A DNA stretch of 64,000 bases from Microbispora sp. NBC_01189. Lineage in GTDB: Bacteria > Actinomycetota > Actinomycetes > Streptosporangiales > Streptosporangiaceae. Positions 49,988-58,743 of this stretch are shown here, in pieces. The notes beneath the pieces are model-generated. The model saw only the letters and a program-made list of their open reading frames with translations. It was not told where the DNA came from and made no database searches. Both the position numbers and the translations under genes were made by a program. The stretch is from contig NZ_CP108581.1 in NCBI RefSeq assembly GCF_036010665.1, forward strand, positions 3,391,501 to 3,455,500. The letters are read 5' to 3'. Position 1 is the first letter of the stretch. Each line of letters begins with the position of its first letter.

Positions 49988-50654
49988 TCATGCGGTCGCA
50001 TTACGTGATGGGTAACCGAGCCAGAAGGCGGCGCACGACCACGTGTCGGCGTCGGCGGTCGAGCCGTCGTGCGGCAGGATCTCGGTCGGCGCGATGTAGC
50101 CTTCGCCTGGCTCCAGTCGGATCCGCAGGCACCGCAGTGGGTGCCCGCCCGTGACGTAGGCGCGGACGTCGTCGGTGTGCGGCAGGTGCCCGGCCTGATC
50201 GCGGCCCAGCGCGCGGCAGATGCCGGTGATCGTGCAGTCGCATACGAGCAGCCAGCGGGTTCCCGGGCCGAGGTTGAGGCACAGCCGCCGCCGGGAGCGC
50301 AGCCGGCCCGGGTAGGGCAGGCGGTCGAAGTTGTCGACGTGTAGCCCGATCCTCCGGCCGCCGTTGTGGACGTCGCAGGTGGTCGTCCAGCGCAGCCGCG
50401 TGGCGTCGGCGGCCGTCCAGGTCGCCGGGGTCGAACTCAGGCAGGCGGCGGGCGACCAGTTCGACCACCACGCCGGGCGGGGTCGCCGGGTCCGGCCGCA
50501 GGCGTTTCGCTTCCCGCTCGGTGAGCGGTTGCCAGTCCCTGGCAGGGACGACCGCGCAAGGGTGGTCATAGCCGGGTGCGTCACCCGCCAGGGTGACCGA
50601 GCCGATCTCGACCCGGTGGGCGATGGTGCCGAAGTCGTTGAACAGCAGCCGCAT
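49988..50654 (-). pseudogene. Frameshifted RiPP-cluster accessory protein
   Basis: GGAGG precedes the ATG at 50654 (MRLLFNDFGTIAHRVEIGSV). The N-terminal ~77 residues are coherent up to PEFDPGDL. The coherent remainder is in another frame, starting TAADATRLRWTTTCDVHNGG and running to the stop at 49988 (ending GYPSRNATA). One extra G near 50415-50421 explains the break; without it the protein would be about 222 aa. The second part has GLHVDNFDR and a later LPHDGS, which could supply an HxD...H iron site as in 2-oxoglutarate oxygenases. That role is only a guess. It follows the pentapeptide gene by 15 bp. Confidence 0.6.
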
Positions 50655-50669
50655 GGCCGCCTCCGGGGG

Positions 50670-51347
50670 TCAGGATTCGTTGAGGTCCTCGCCGAAGACC
50701 ACGCCCAGCTCGGCTGCGACCGCCTGCGCGAGGCCGGGCATCTGGGACCGGTCGATGGTGACCTTCGTGAGCGAGGTGGCGCCGCGGACGCCGGACAGGT
50801 CGTTGCCGCGCAGGTCGCAGCCGCGGTAGGTGCCGCCGTCGAACGTGGTCTGGTGCAGGTCGCACCCGGTGAACGCCGCACGGGTCAGGTCGCAGGCGGT
50901 GACGGTCGCCTCCCGCAACGAGCAACCCGAGACGATTACCGGCCCGGACGTGCGCAGGCGGATGAGGGTGGCGTAGTCCAGGCGGCACCGCTCGAAGAGC
51001 ACATCCTCCAGGACCAGGCCGTCCAGGGCGGCGCCCATGAGCTTGCAGTCGATGAACACGACTCGGGTGAGCGTGCTGCCGGACCAGTCCAGGCCGGACA
51101 GGTCGCAGCCGGAGAACTCCACGGCGTGCAACCGTGTTCCGCGCCACGTGGCGCGCTGCGTGGTCAGGCCGGTGACGCGGCCGTCGATCAGATGCGTCCC
51201 CGCCAGCCACAGCTCCCGCAGGCGCGCGGGACCGTAGCTGAACTCGATGACCTTGTCGCCGTCCAGCGAGCCGACCTCGGTCAGGTCGCCGACCTCCAGG
51301 CACGGGAGCGTGATGTGGGTGCCGCGCACGGTCGAGATGGTGTCCAT
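50670..51347 (-). CDS. Pentapeptide-repeat protein of the RiPP cluster
   Basis: 225 aa from the ATG at 51347 (AGGAA upstream). After an N-terminal beta segment come A(D/N)LxX-type repeats such as LHAVEFSGCDLSGLDWSGSTL, FIDCKLMGAALDGLVLEDVLF and FTGCDLHQTTFDGGTYRGCDLRGNDLSG, predicting a right-handed quadrilateral beta-helix (about residues 55-190), then a helical tail. Pentapeptide proteins such as McbG protect against DNA-gyrase-targeting peptides, so an immunity role is conceivable. The position directly after the precursor supports cluster membership. No frameshift is seen. Confidence 0.8.
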   Translation of the reverse strand: MDTISTVRGTHITLPCLEVGDLTEVGSLDGDKVIEFSYGPARLRELWLAGTHLIDGRVTGLTTQRATWRGTRLHAVEFSGCDLSGLDWSGSTLTRVVFIDCKLMGAALDGLVLEDVLFERCRLDYATLIRLRTSGPVIVSGCSLREATVTACDLTRAAFTGCDLHQTTFDGGTYRGCDLRGNDLSGVRGATSLTKVTIDRSQMPGLAQAVAAELGVVFGEDLNES

Positions 51348-51417
51348 GAGTGCGTTTCCTACCAGGGTGGGGCCGGGCCGCGGGCGTGAAGGGATCACGC
51401 CCGCAACCCTGGGGTGG

Positions 51418-51594
51418 TCACTTGCTCCAGTTGTCCCAGGAGGCGCGGTTGTCGAACGTACCGCCCTGGTTGTCCCAGGACGCGCGGTTGTCGTGCGCGG
51501 CGTGCGTCCCGCGCGTGGCCTGGCCGTCGTAGCGGCCGACCAGGTCATCGACGAGGGGCGCGGTCGTGCTGGTCAGACGCTGGAGAGGGGTCAT
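51418..51594 (-). CDS. RiPP precursor peptide with repeated aromatic-Asp-Asn motifs
   Basis: 58 aa. The leader MTPLQRLTSTTAPLVDDLV... is followed from residue 34 by HDNRASWDNQ, GGT, FDNRASWDNW and SK. The motifs HDN, WDN, FDN and WDN fit the aromatic-x-Asn pattern on which radical SAM enzymes make three-residue cyclophanes. A 24-bp DNA unit is duplicated at 39-bp spacing (51430-51453 and 51469-51492). The ATG is in an ATGA overlap with the ancestral stop of the maturase gene. It resembles the multi-cyclophane AmcA type known to me by name; that assignment needs a search. Confidence 0.75.
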   Translation of the reverse strand: MTPLQRLTSTTAPLVDDLVGRYDGQATRGTHAAHDNRASWDNQGGTFDNRASWDNWSK

Positions 51595-52720
51595 GCCGCG
51601 TACTCCTTCGTGGCGGTGTCCAGTGCGGTGATCAGGGCTTGCCGGGTGAGGCGGCAGAACGCCGTCTCGGTGCTGGTGAAGGTGCCGTTCTCGAAGTACC
51701 GGTTGCCTGCCCGCCGCGGCAGAAGTCCCAGAAGCTGCAGGTCTGCCGGCAGGCGTTCAGGCCGGTCATGAACTCGCGGACGTAGCGCAGCCGGTGCGCG
51801 GTGGCCAGGATTTCGGCCAGCGACCGATGGTGGATGTTCCCAGCGACGAAGTCGCCGTACGCGGGGGCGGTGATGCCGGCGAGTTCGGGAGATATCAGGG
51901 CTACGTCGCCGTTCCAGGCGACGGTGGGGATGGGGTCGATACGGCGGGACTCCCACGCGTCGCGGTGCCCGCCGCGTACGAGGCGCAGGTACTCGGCGAG
52001 GCGGTGGATGTCCCGCAGCACCGGCAGGTGGCCGGGCGCAGCCGACCAGTCCAGCACGCGCCGCCAGAACCGCTCCGCCTGCTCGACGCTGATCGGCACG
52101 GCCGCAGTGTTGGTGCCCTCCATCTCCTCGATGTTCAGCCCGATGGAGGCGGGTTCGAGGGCGGCGAGGAAGTCCAACATCTCCTCGGGGCGGTCGATGC
52201 TCTCCGGACCGACGACGGCGATAATCGAGAAGGGGATGCCGTGGTCGCGGAGCAGCGAGATACCGGCCAGGATCCGGTCGGTGGCGGGCTTGCCCCGATA
52301 GTCCACGCGTCGGCCGGTCAGAGCGGCAGGGCCGTCGATGCTAACGCCGACCCGCACCTGGTGGCGTGCGAGCAGGTCGCACCAGGCCGGGGTGAGCAGG
52401 GTCGCGTTGGTCTGCACGAAGTGCTGGACCCGACCGTCCCGGCGCAGGGCGTCGAATGGCGCCAGCATCTGCGCGAAGGCCTGCGTTCCGACGGTGAGGG
52501 GTTCCCCCGCATGCCACACCACGTCGAGCGTGCCACCGCCGAAGGTCAGGTCGGCTGCGGAGGTGGCCACCGCGTGAACGGTGGCGGGCGCCATCTGGTG
52601 GAGGCGCCGCCGCTGCGGCAGGTAGCAGTAGGAGCAGTCCAGGTTGCACAACGTCGTCGGCTGGAGGACGAGCGTCGCCGGCGGGCCGAACCACCGGTCG
52701 AACTCCGAGCGTTCGTCCAC
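51591..52720 (-). pseudogene. Radical SAM/SPASM peptide maturase with C-terminal frameshift
   Basis: GTG start at 52720 with AGGGAG upstream. The radical SAM motif is CNLDCSYCY (about residue 25), then VVWHAGEPLTV, VQTNATLL, VSIDGPAAL. The SPASM-type end is CRQTCSFWDFCRGGQ. After GGQA the frame runs into a foreign tail and stops at 51632. The expected ending (GNRYFENGTFTSTETAFCRLTR... to KEYAA) continues in another frame to 51591. Loss of one 4-base AGGC unit near 51704-51711 explains it. Maturases of the FxsB/AmcB sort share this ending. It would modify the adjacent precursor. Confidence 0.82.
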
Positions 52721-52740
52721 TTCGTTCTCCCTTGCTGAGA

Positions 52741-53192
52741 TCAGGGATGGGGTTCGGTCCAGGCGTCCGAGCCGAGGGAGAGCCTGTGGCCGGGGTGGTG
52801 CACCCGGCGGTAGAGGACGCTCGCGCCGCTGAATCGTTCATCATTGCCCGTCCACTGGCGCTGTCGGTTCGGGGCGGCTCGTAGCCGAGCAGCTGCCGGT
52901 AGCGGGCCGCGACCCGATCCGCCGCCGCCCCGGACTCGGCGACGGACGCTTTGGCGATGACCGGCTGGCTGCGCTCGTCCTGGCCAAGGGACCAGGTGAA
53001 CCGCTCGCCGTGGTGGCACCAGACGGTGAGGTCGCCCAGGACCAGGACGGCGGTCCCCCGGTTCGCGGTGATCCTGCCGCCGGGGATGCCGTGCCGTACG
53101 CCCAGGTCGTGCCGGAGCCCTTCCAAGGCGCGTACGGCCGCGTCCGTAGAGGGCAGCGGGGGAGGCAGGGGTGCGGCGACGAGCCGGTCCAT
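52741..53192 (-). pseudogene. Frameshifted small protein upstream of the maturase
   Basis: AGGAG precedes the ATG at 53192. The N-terminal ~107 residues (ALEGLRHDLGVRHGIPGGRITANRG, then TVWCHHGERFTWSLGQ, RYRQLLGYEPP) are coherent. The coherent end (NRQRQWTGNDERFSGASVLYRR ... TEPHP) is in another frame, terminating at 52741, 20 bp before the maturase start. A missing C in the run at 52871-52874 accounts for this; unrepaired, the first frame would read far into the maturase gene. Function is unknown; it may be a leader-binding or regulatory partner. Confidence 0.62.
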
Positions 53193-53377
53193 AGGGGATC
53201 TCCTGAGTGACGTCAGGTGGTAAGGCCCCCTTCCCGATGGTGACTGTCTGCGATGGGAAGAGTGCGCCACGTGCTTTGCTGTGCCATAGTCGCCATCGAT
53301 CCCGGGGGAAACCAAGGCCTTCGTTCCGGCCAGCCGCAGTGGCCGGAACGGTCCGGAACAGAACCAGGAGCTGGCAT

Positions 53378-54715
53378 ATGGCCTCTACTGGACGGCCCGC
53401 CGATCCGGTCGACCCGCACGAGTCGCCGTGGCATCTGCTCGGCGCGGAGCTGCGCAACTGGCGCAGGTTCCGGGGCTACGAAACCTTGGAGAGCCTGGCG
53501 AACGTGCTCCACATGGACGCCTCGATCCTCGGCAAGTACGAGAAGGCCAAGAGGGCACCATCAGCCGAAGTGGTGCGCCGCCTCGACGACCAGCTCAAGG
53601 CGGGCGGCGTCCTGACCGCGCTGCACGCCATGGTGATGGCCAGAAAGCCCGCTGGAGACTCGTCACAAGGCGCCGCCCCGCCGCATGCTGACGACATGGA
53701 CCTCTCTCGCCGCCGCCTACTCGCCTCTATCGCCGCGGTGGGCGTCGCAGGCGCACTCCCGCTGGACGCCGTCGAGCAGACCCGCCACGCGATGTCGGCG
53801 AGCATGGGCGGTGACCAGCTCGCCGACTGGGAGGAGACGGTCTGGGAGTATGGCCATACCGTGCTCCGGCAGCCCCCGGCGGCGTTACTGACCGACCTGA
53901 CGCTGGATGCGCACGCTCTCCAGCAGGCCATCGTGCGCCGCCCGCCGGGCGATGAGCGTGGGTGGGCGCGGGTCAATGCCGCCATGGCCTTCCTCATGGC
54001 CCGCACCCTCGGGTTCTGCGGACAACCGAGGGAGGCGCGCCACTGGTGGCAGACCGCACGGCGCGCAGCGGACCTCGCCGGAAGCGTAGACCTGCAGGCC
54101 GCCGCCCGCGGCTTCGACGCGACGCAGGCCCTGTATGCGGGACGGCCTGACGTCGTAGTCCTGCAACGCACTGACGACGCCCTCCACGTGTCAGCGGGGC
54201 GCGCTTGCGCCGGCGCGGCCGAGGCGCTCGCGATGCGCGCCCAGGCCGCCGCCGTCGCCGGCCGGAGCGAGATCGCTCTGCGGGAACTCGAAGCGCTGGA
54301 ACGCCTGGTCGACCAACTGCCGGGAGCGGTCATCGGTGACACCGAGACGGCGTTCGGCTGGCCTGTCACACGGCTGCTGCACACTCGTTCGTACGTGCTG
54401 TCCCGGGTCGGCGATCTTCACGCCGCCTCGGCGGCCAGCGACGAGGCTCTGGCCGCCTATCCCGCCTGGGAGGTCCGGCACATCAGCCAGGTGGAGATGC
54501 ACCGCGCGGTAACCGCGGTCCGCGACGGCGACATCACCCACGGCATCGGCCACGCCCGCGCGGTTCTGGAACGCCTCCCCGAGCACGATTGGACGATGTT
54601 CGTCCGGGTCGCCGCGGCCGACGTCGCGCGCGCCGTCCCTCTCGGCGAAGCCAACCGGCCCCCGGTGGCCGCCTACCGGCAACTGCTCGCGCTCCCCTCC
54701 GCCCCCGCGCAGTAA
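53378..54715 (+). CDS. XRE-family transcriptional regulator with TPR-like C-terminal domain
   Basis: 445 aa; AGGAG lies just before the ATG. The helix-turn-helix (about residues 22-75) includes LLGAELRNWRRFRGYETLESLANVLHMDASILGKYEKAKRAPSAEVVRRLDDQL. A Twin-Arg-like stretch and hydrophobic segment (DLSRRRLLASIAAVGVAGALPL, about 105-127) is frequent in this family and probably not exported. The rest is helical with TPR-like repeats. Its promoter is shared divergently with the RiPP genes (185-bp gap), so it is the likely cluster regulator. Confidence 0.85.
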   Translation: MASTGRPADPVDPHESPWHLLGAELRNWRRFRGYETLESLANVLHMDASILGKYEKAKRAPSAEVVRRLDDQLKAGGVLTALHAMVMARKPAGDSSQGAAPPHADDMDLSRRRLLASIAAVGVAGALPLDAVEQTRHAMSASMGGDQLADWEETVWEYGHTVLRQPPAALLTDLTLDAHALQQAIVRRPPGDERGWARVNAAMAFLMARTLGFCGQPREARHWWQTARRAADLAGSVDLQAAARGFDATQALYAGRPDVVVLQRTDDALHVSAGRACAGAAEALAMRAQAAAVAGRSEIALRELEALERLVDQLPGAVIGDTETAFGWPVTRLLHTRSYVLSRVGDLHAASAASDEALAAYPAWEVRHISQVEMHRAVTAVRDGDITHGIGHARAVLERLPEHDWTMFVRVAAADVARAVPLGEANRPPVAAYRQLLALPSAPAQ

Positions 54716-54726
54716 GGAGTCCCACT

Positions 54727-55269
54727 GTGCTTGAGTACGCCCGTTCCGCCGGCGACGACGCCGCCAAGGCCCTGACCGAGGAGTACGCGACGGTCTACAC
54801 GGAGGTATACGCCGAGCCGCCCTACAACTCGGGGCCGCTGTTCAGCGCGGAGCGGTTCTTGGACCGCACCCGCAGACAGGTCGCCTCCGACGGGTTCGAG
54901 CTGGTGTCAGCGATCGATCGGGACTCCGGAAAGCTGGCGGGCTTCTGCTTCGGCCTGCATTTTCCCGCCGGGCGGTGGTGGGCGGGAGAGACCACCGAGC
55001 CGCCCGCCGAAGTCGTGGCCGCGCCGAAGGTAGCCGTCATCGAGCTGATCCTGCGGCGCCCCTACCGGGGGCACGGTTACGGGAAGCGGCTCCTCGGCGA
55101 GCTCCTGTCCGGCAGAGACGAGCCGTACGCCGTGCTCACCTCCGACCCCGCCGCACCGGCACACGCCATGTACGAGCGGTGGGGGTGGCAGGTCGCGGGA
55201 ACCGTGCGGTCAGCGCCGGACGCGCCGCTGATGGACGCCATGGTGTTGGAGCACGTGAGCTCCTGTTGA
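54727..55269 (+). CDS. GNAT-family N-acetyltransferase
   Basis: 180 aa; AAGGAG precedes the GTG at 54727, 11 bp after the regulator stop, so the two are an operon. The acetyl-CoA site is LRRPYRGHGYGKRLLGELL and the C-terminal strand YERWGWQVAGTV matches the fold. The N-terminal part (EYATVYTEVYAEPPYNSG) is typical of a subgroup. The target is unknown; modification or self-protection related to the neighbouring peptide cluster is a guess. Confidence 0.85.
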   Translation: MLEYARSAGDDAAKALTEEYATVYTEVYAEPPYNSGPLFSAERFLDRTRRQVASDGFELVSAIDRDSGKLAGFCFGLHFPAGRWWAGETTEPPAEVVAAPKVAVIELILRRPYRGHGYGKRLLGELLSGRDEPYAVLTSDPAAPAHAMYERWGWQVAGTVRSAPDAPLMDAMVLEHVSSC

Positions 55270-55386
55270 CAGTCGCCGCCGCAAGGGCGGATCGGCGTGG
55301 CGATCTCGGCTGGTCCGGTGAGCACATGACGTTTCACGCTCCGGTGGTTCATTGACGCGCGGGGCTGGTGGGCTTAATTTCATCAC

Positions 55387-56115
55387 ATGATGAATTCATC
55401 CGGCCCCGCGGTGGCCGTACGCGGTCTGCGGGTGTCCAGAGGCGGGGCCGAAGTGCTGCACGGGCTGACCTTCGAAGTGCCGCGCGGGCAGGTCACCGGG
55501 CTGCTCGGGCCGAGCGGCTGCGGCAAGACGACGCTGATGCGGGCGGTCGTCGGGGTCCAGGTCGTCTCCGGCGGGGAGGTGACGGTGCTCGGCGAGCCGG
55601 CCGGGAGCGCGGGCCTGCGGCGCAGGATCGGCTACTCGACGCAGAGCCCGGCCGTCTACCGCGACCTGACGGTGCTGGAGAACCTCCGCTACTTCGCCGC
55701 CGTGCTCGGGGCGCCGAAGGACGACCCCGAGCGGGTGCTGACCGAGGTCGGGCTCGCGGACGCCGCTCACCAACTCGGCGCCACCCTCTCCGGTGGTCAG
55801 CTCAACCGGGCCGGGCTCGCGGTGGCCATGCTCGGCCGGCCCGAACTGCTCGTGCTCGACGAGCCGACCGTCGGGCTCGACCCGGTGCTGCGGCAGGAGC
55901 TGTGGGCGCTGTTCCACCGCCTCGCCGGGCGCGGCGCGACGCTCCTCGTCTCCAGCCATGTCATGGACGAGGCCGCGCGCTGTGAGCGGCTGATCGTGCT
56001 GCGCCAGGGGGAGATCCTCGCCGACGACACCCCCGACGGCCTGCGCGGGCGCACCCGCACGTCCGATCTGGAGGAGGCGTTCCTGCGCCTGATCGCCGAG
56101 AGGGCCGCGGTATGA
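55387..56115 (+). CDS. ABC-2 type exporter, ATP-binding subunit
   Basis: 242 aa. Walker A is GPSGCGKTT, the signature is LSGGQLNRAGLAVAML (with LNRAG in place of the more usual QRRV), Walker B is LLVLDEPTVGLD and the switch is LLVSSHVMDEA. A DrrA/NodI-like C-terminal end follows. Overlap with the next gene (ATGA) defines a two-gene exporter. The substrate is unknown. Confidence 0.9.
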   Translation: MMNSSGPAVAVRGLRVSRGGAEVLHGLTFEVPRGQVTGLLGPSGCGKTTLMRAVVGVQVVSGGEVTVLGEPAGSAGLRRRIGYSTQSPAVYRDLTVLENLRYFAAVLGAPKDDPERVLTEVGLADAAHQLGATLSGGQLNRAGLAVAMLGRPELLVLDEPTVGLDPVLRQELWALFHRLAGRGATLLVSSHVMDEAARCERLIVLRQGEILADDTPDGLRGRTRTSDLEEAFLRLIAERAAV

Positions 56116-56846
56116 GCCTCGTGATCACTCTCGCCACCGCGCGCCGCATCCTGACCCAGCTCCGCCACGACAGGCGCACCGTCGCGCTTATGGTGCTCGT
56201 GCCGACGCTGGTGATGATCCTGCTCTTCTACGTGATCGACGACGAACGGACGTTCGGCCGGTTCGCTCCGGTCCTGCTGTGCGTGTTCCCGTTCCTGGTG
56301 ATGTTCCTCGTCACCTCGATCGCCACCCTGCGCGAGCGTACGTCGGGGACGCTGGAGCGGCTCATGGCGATGCCGCTCGGGCGGCTCGACCTCCTGCTCG
56401 GGTACGGCCTCGCCTTCGGCCTCGCGGCCTGCGCGCAGGTGGCGCTGGCGCTGGCGGTCTCCCTCACCTGGCTCGGCCTGGACGTCCCCGGCCCGCTGTG
56501 GCCGCTGGTGCTCGTCGCGCTGCTCGACGCCCTGCTCGGCACCGCGCTCGGCCTGCTGTGCAGCGCGTTCGCCCGTACGGAGTTCCAGGCCGTGCAGCTG
56601 ATGCCGGTCGTCATGATCCCCCAGCTCCTGCTCGGGGGGATCATCGTGCCGCGCGGCCGGATGACGCCGGTGCTCGAATGGGTCTCCGACGTCCTGCCCA
56701 TGTCGTACGCGATCGAGGCCATGGCGCACGCCGCCGCGGATCCGGCCCCGGGCGGCGAGTTCTGGCGCGACGTGGCCCTGGTGGCCGGGTCGGCCGTGCT
56801 CGCGCTTCTCCTCGGCGCCGCGACGCTGCGCCGCCGTACGCCGTGA
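56112..56846 (+). CDS. ABC-2 type exporter, permease subunit
   Basis: 244 aa with about six membrane helices. The ABC-2 pattern is clear: VLVPTLVMILLFYVIDDERTFGRFAPVLLCVFPFLVMFLVTSIATLRERTSGTLERLMAMPLGRLDLLLGYGLAFG, and the C-terminal FQAVQLMPVVMIPQLLLGGIIVPRGRMTPVLEWVSDVLPMSYA. It pairs with the preceding ATPase. It lies next to but on the opposite strand from the RiPP genes, so export of that peptide is possible but not shown. Confidence 0.9.
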   Translation: MSLVITLATARRILTQLRHDRRTVALMVLVPTLVMILLFYVIDDERTFGRFAPVLLCVFPFLVMFLVTSIATLRERTSGTLERLMAMPLGRLDLLLGYGLAFGLAACAQVALALAVSLTWLGLDVPGPLWPLVLVALLDALLGTALGLLCSAFARTEFQAVQLMPVVMIPQLLLGGIIVPRGRMTPVLEWVSDVLPMSYAIEAMAHAAADPAPGGEFWRDVALVAGSAVLALLLGAATLRRRTP

Positions 56847-56865
56847 GCGGCGCCCGGGAACGGAC

Positions 56866-56896
56866 GGGCCCCCGGCCTGTCGAAGACCGGGGGCCC
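56866..56896. terminator. Bidirectional hairpin terminator
   Basis: GGGCCCCCGG (56866-56875) pairs with CCGGGGGCCC (56887-56896), loop 11 bases, between the convergent exporter and hydrolase genes. Confidence 0.75.
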
Positions 56897-56934
56897 GCCC
56901 GTGGGGGGTGTATCGGGGTGGCTTGAAGGGGAGG

Positions 56935-58512
56935 TCAGCGTTCGCCGGGCACCCAGTCGTCGATCTGGGTGGGCGCCGCGTTCAGCGCGGCGGCCCGGGC
57001 CGGCGGAACCGGGTCGGCGAACGGCGCGCAGTGCAGGTCCGGCCCCGGACGGCTCGCGGGCAGCGTGCCGTCGGTCAGGTAGGCCTTCCAGGCGTCGTCG
57101 ACGCAGGCGTCGCCGCGCCCGGTCAGGCCGTGGTTGCCGCCGCCGTCCATGACGACGAGGCGCGAGTTCGGGAAGCGCCGGTGCATCTCGACCCCGCCCT
57201 CGTACGGCGTGGCGGCGTCCTTGGTGTCCTGGAAGAACAGCGCGTTCTTGACGAGCCGGCCGTCGATGCGCTGCTCGTGCGCCGCCCGCACCGGCCAGAA
57301 GGCGCACTGCGCGTTGAACCAGGCGTTGCCCCAGCTCAGGAAGGGCGAGGCGCGGTACGACTGCCACATGTCGCGGTGCCACCTGGGCCAGTCGCGCGGC
57401 CAGGCCGCGTCGGAGCACTCGACGGCGGAGTAGACGGCGAACGAGTTGTCGTCGCCGCTGGAGTCGCCGTACGTGCCGTAGGCGGCGAGGAGCGGAGCGG
57501 CCTCACCGGCGGTCAGATACCTGGAGAGCGCGTTCGCGAGCAGCGGCCAGCGGCTCTTGAGGTAGCCGCCCGCGAGGTAGGTGTCGTCGAACTCGTCCGG
57601 CCCGACCCGGCCCTCCGCCGGGGTGTCCTTCAGCTTGGCGCGGGCCGCGTAGTACGCCTTCTCCACCTCGTCGCCGGTGGTGCCGAGGTGGTAGGTCGAG
57701 TCGTACGTCGCGATCCAGGCGAAGAAGTCCTTGGCGCGGCCCTCGAACGCGTGGTTCTGGTCGATGTTGGCCTCATACCACACCCGCGACGGATTGACGA
57801 TGCTGTCCAGCACGAGCCGGCGGACCCGGTTCGGGAACAGCGTCGCGTACGTCGCGCCGAGGTAGGTGCCGTAGGAGTAGCCGACGTAGCTGATCTGCTC
57901 CTGGCCGAGGACCCTGCGGATCTGGTCCATGTCGTTGGCCGCGTCGGCCGTGGTCATGTTCCTGAGCAGGTCGCCGTAGATCCGGCCGCACGCCTGCGCG
58001 TACTTCTGGGAGCGCTGGGCCCAGGCCAGCTCCTCGGTGATGTTCGCGGGCACGTAGTCGGGCCGCACCGGGTCGGCGAAGTTCGGGTCGCAGCTCAGCG
58101 CGGGCTCGCTGGAGCCGACGCCGCGCGGGTCGAAGCCGATCAGGTCGTACTGCGCGGCGAGCGCGGGACCCAGCCGGGTCTGCATGACCGCCGGGTACGC
58201 GAGGCCGCTGCCGCCGGGCCCGCCGGGGTTGAACAGGATCGCGCCCTGGTAGTGGGCCGTGTCGGTCGCCTTCCTCCGGGAGACCGCGATCTTGATCTTC
58301 TCGCCCTTGGGACGGCGGTAGTCCAGCGGCACCTCGATCTTCGTGCACTCGACACCCGTGGGCAGGCCCTCGCACTGGGTCCACTGCGGAGCCGGCGCCG
58401 GCGGCGCGTGCTCGGAACCGGGGGGTGCGCCGGCGGCGGGTGACGCGGCCAGCACGCCGCTCAGACCCAGGCCGGCGGCGGCCAGCGCAACGAGGATCTT
58501 CTTCACGGGCAC
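56935..58512 (-). CDS. Secreted tripeptidyl-aminopeptidase-like alpha/beta hydrolase
   Basis: 525 aa. The signal peptide is MPVKKILVALAAAGLGLSG... ending ASPAAGA. The hydrolase core has LFNPGGPGGSGLA (oxyanion region), LIGFDPRGVGSSEP, nucleophile GYSYGTYLG, DAATPYEGG (acid) and GNHGLTGRGDACVDD (catalytic His; TAP-like C-terminal domain). Family members are SlpD/Tap-type exopeptidases that remove tripeptides from secreted peptides. It is monocistronic and convergent with the exporter. Confidence 0.9.
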   Translation of the reverse strand: MPVKKILVALAAAGLGLSGVLAASPAAGAPPGSEHAPPAPAPQWTQCEGLPTGVECTKIEVPLDYRRPKGEKIKIAVSRRKATDTAHYQGAILFNPGGPGGSGLAYPAVMQTRLGPALAAQYDLIGFDPRGVGSSEPALSCDPNFADPVRPDYVPANITEELAWAQRSQKYAQACGRIYGDLLRNMTTADAANDMDQIRRVLGQEQISYVGYSYGTYLGATYATLFPNRVRRLVLDSIVNPSRVWYEANIDQNHAFEGRAKDFFAWIATYDSTYHLGTTGDEVEKAYYAARAKLKDTPAEGRVGPDEFDDTYLAGGYLKSRWPLLANALSRYLTAGEAAPLLAAYGTYGDSSGDDNSFAVYSAVECSDAAWPRDWPRWHRDMWQSYRASPFLSWGNAWFNAQCAFWPVRAAHEQRIDGRLVKNALFFQDTKDAATPYEGGVEMHRRFPNSRLVVMDGGGNHGLTGRGDACVDDAWKAYLTDGTLPASRPGPDLHCAPFADPVPPARAAALNAAPTQIDDWVPGER

Positions 58513-58743
58513 CCCTTCGGCGCCGGCGGCCCCGTCGATGGAGCCGAGTTATGACACCTTCGGCCGATCATCCGGGCAAAAGAGTAGTAAAGCGACACTC
58601 GCCGTCACTTGGATGCAAAACCGCAACATTCACGGTGGGCATGGAATGACATGACGTGTCGGAGGCCGCCGGGCCGCGGCACGCCCCTCCGGCGGGATCG
58701 GTAAGCTGCGCGGAGATCCCGGCGAGTTCAGGAAGGCACAGGA

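Noticed and set aside
51418..51594. An FxsA-type precursor, since the maturase tail resembles FxsB.
   Set aside because: The peptide does not end in FxSxx and instead carries repeated aromatic-Asp-Asn motifs.
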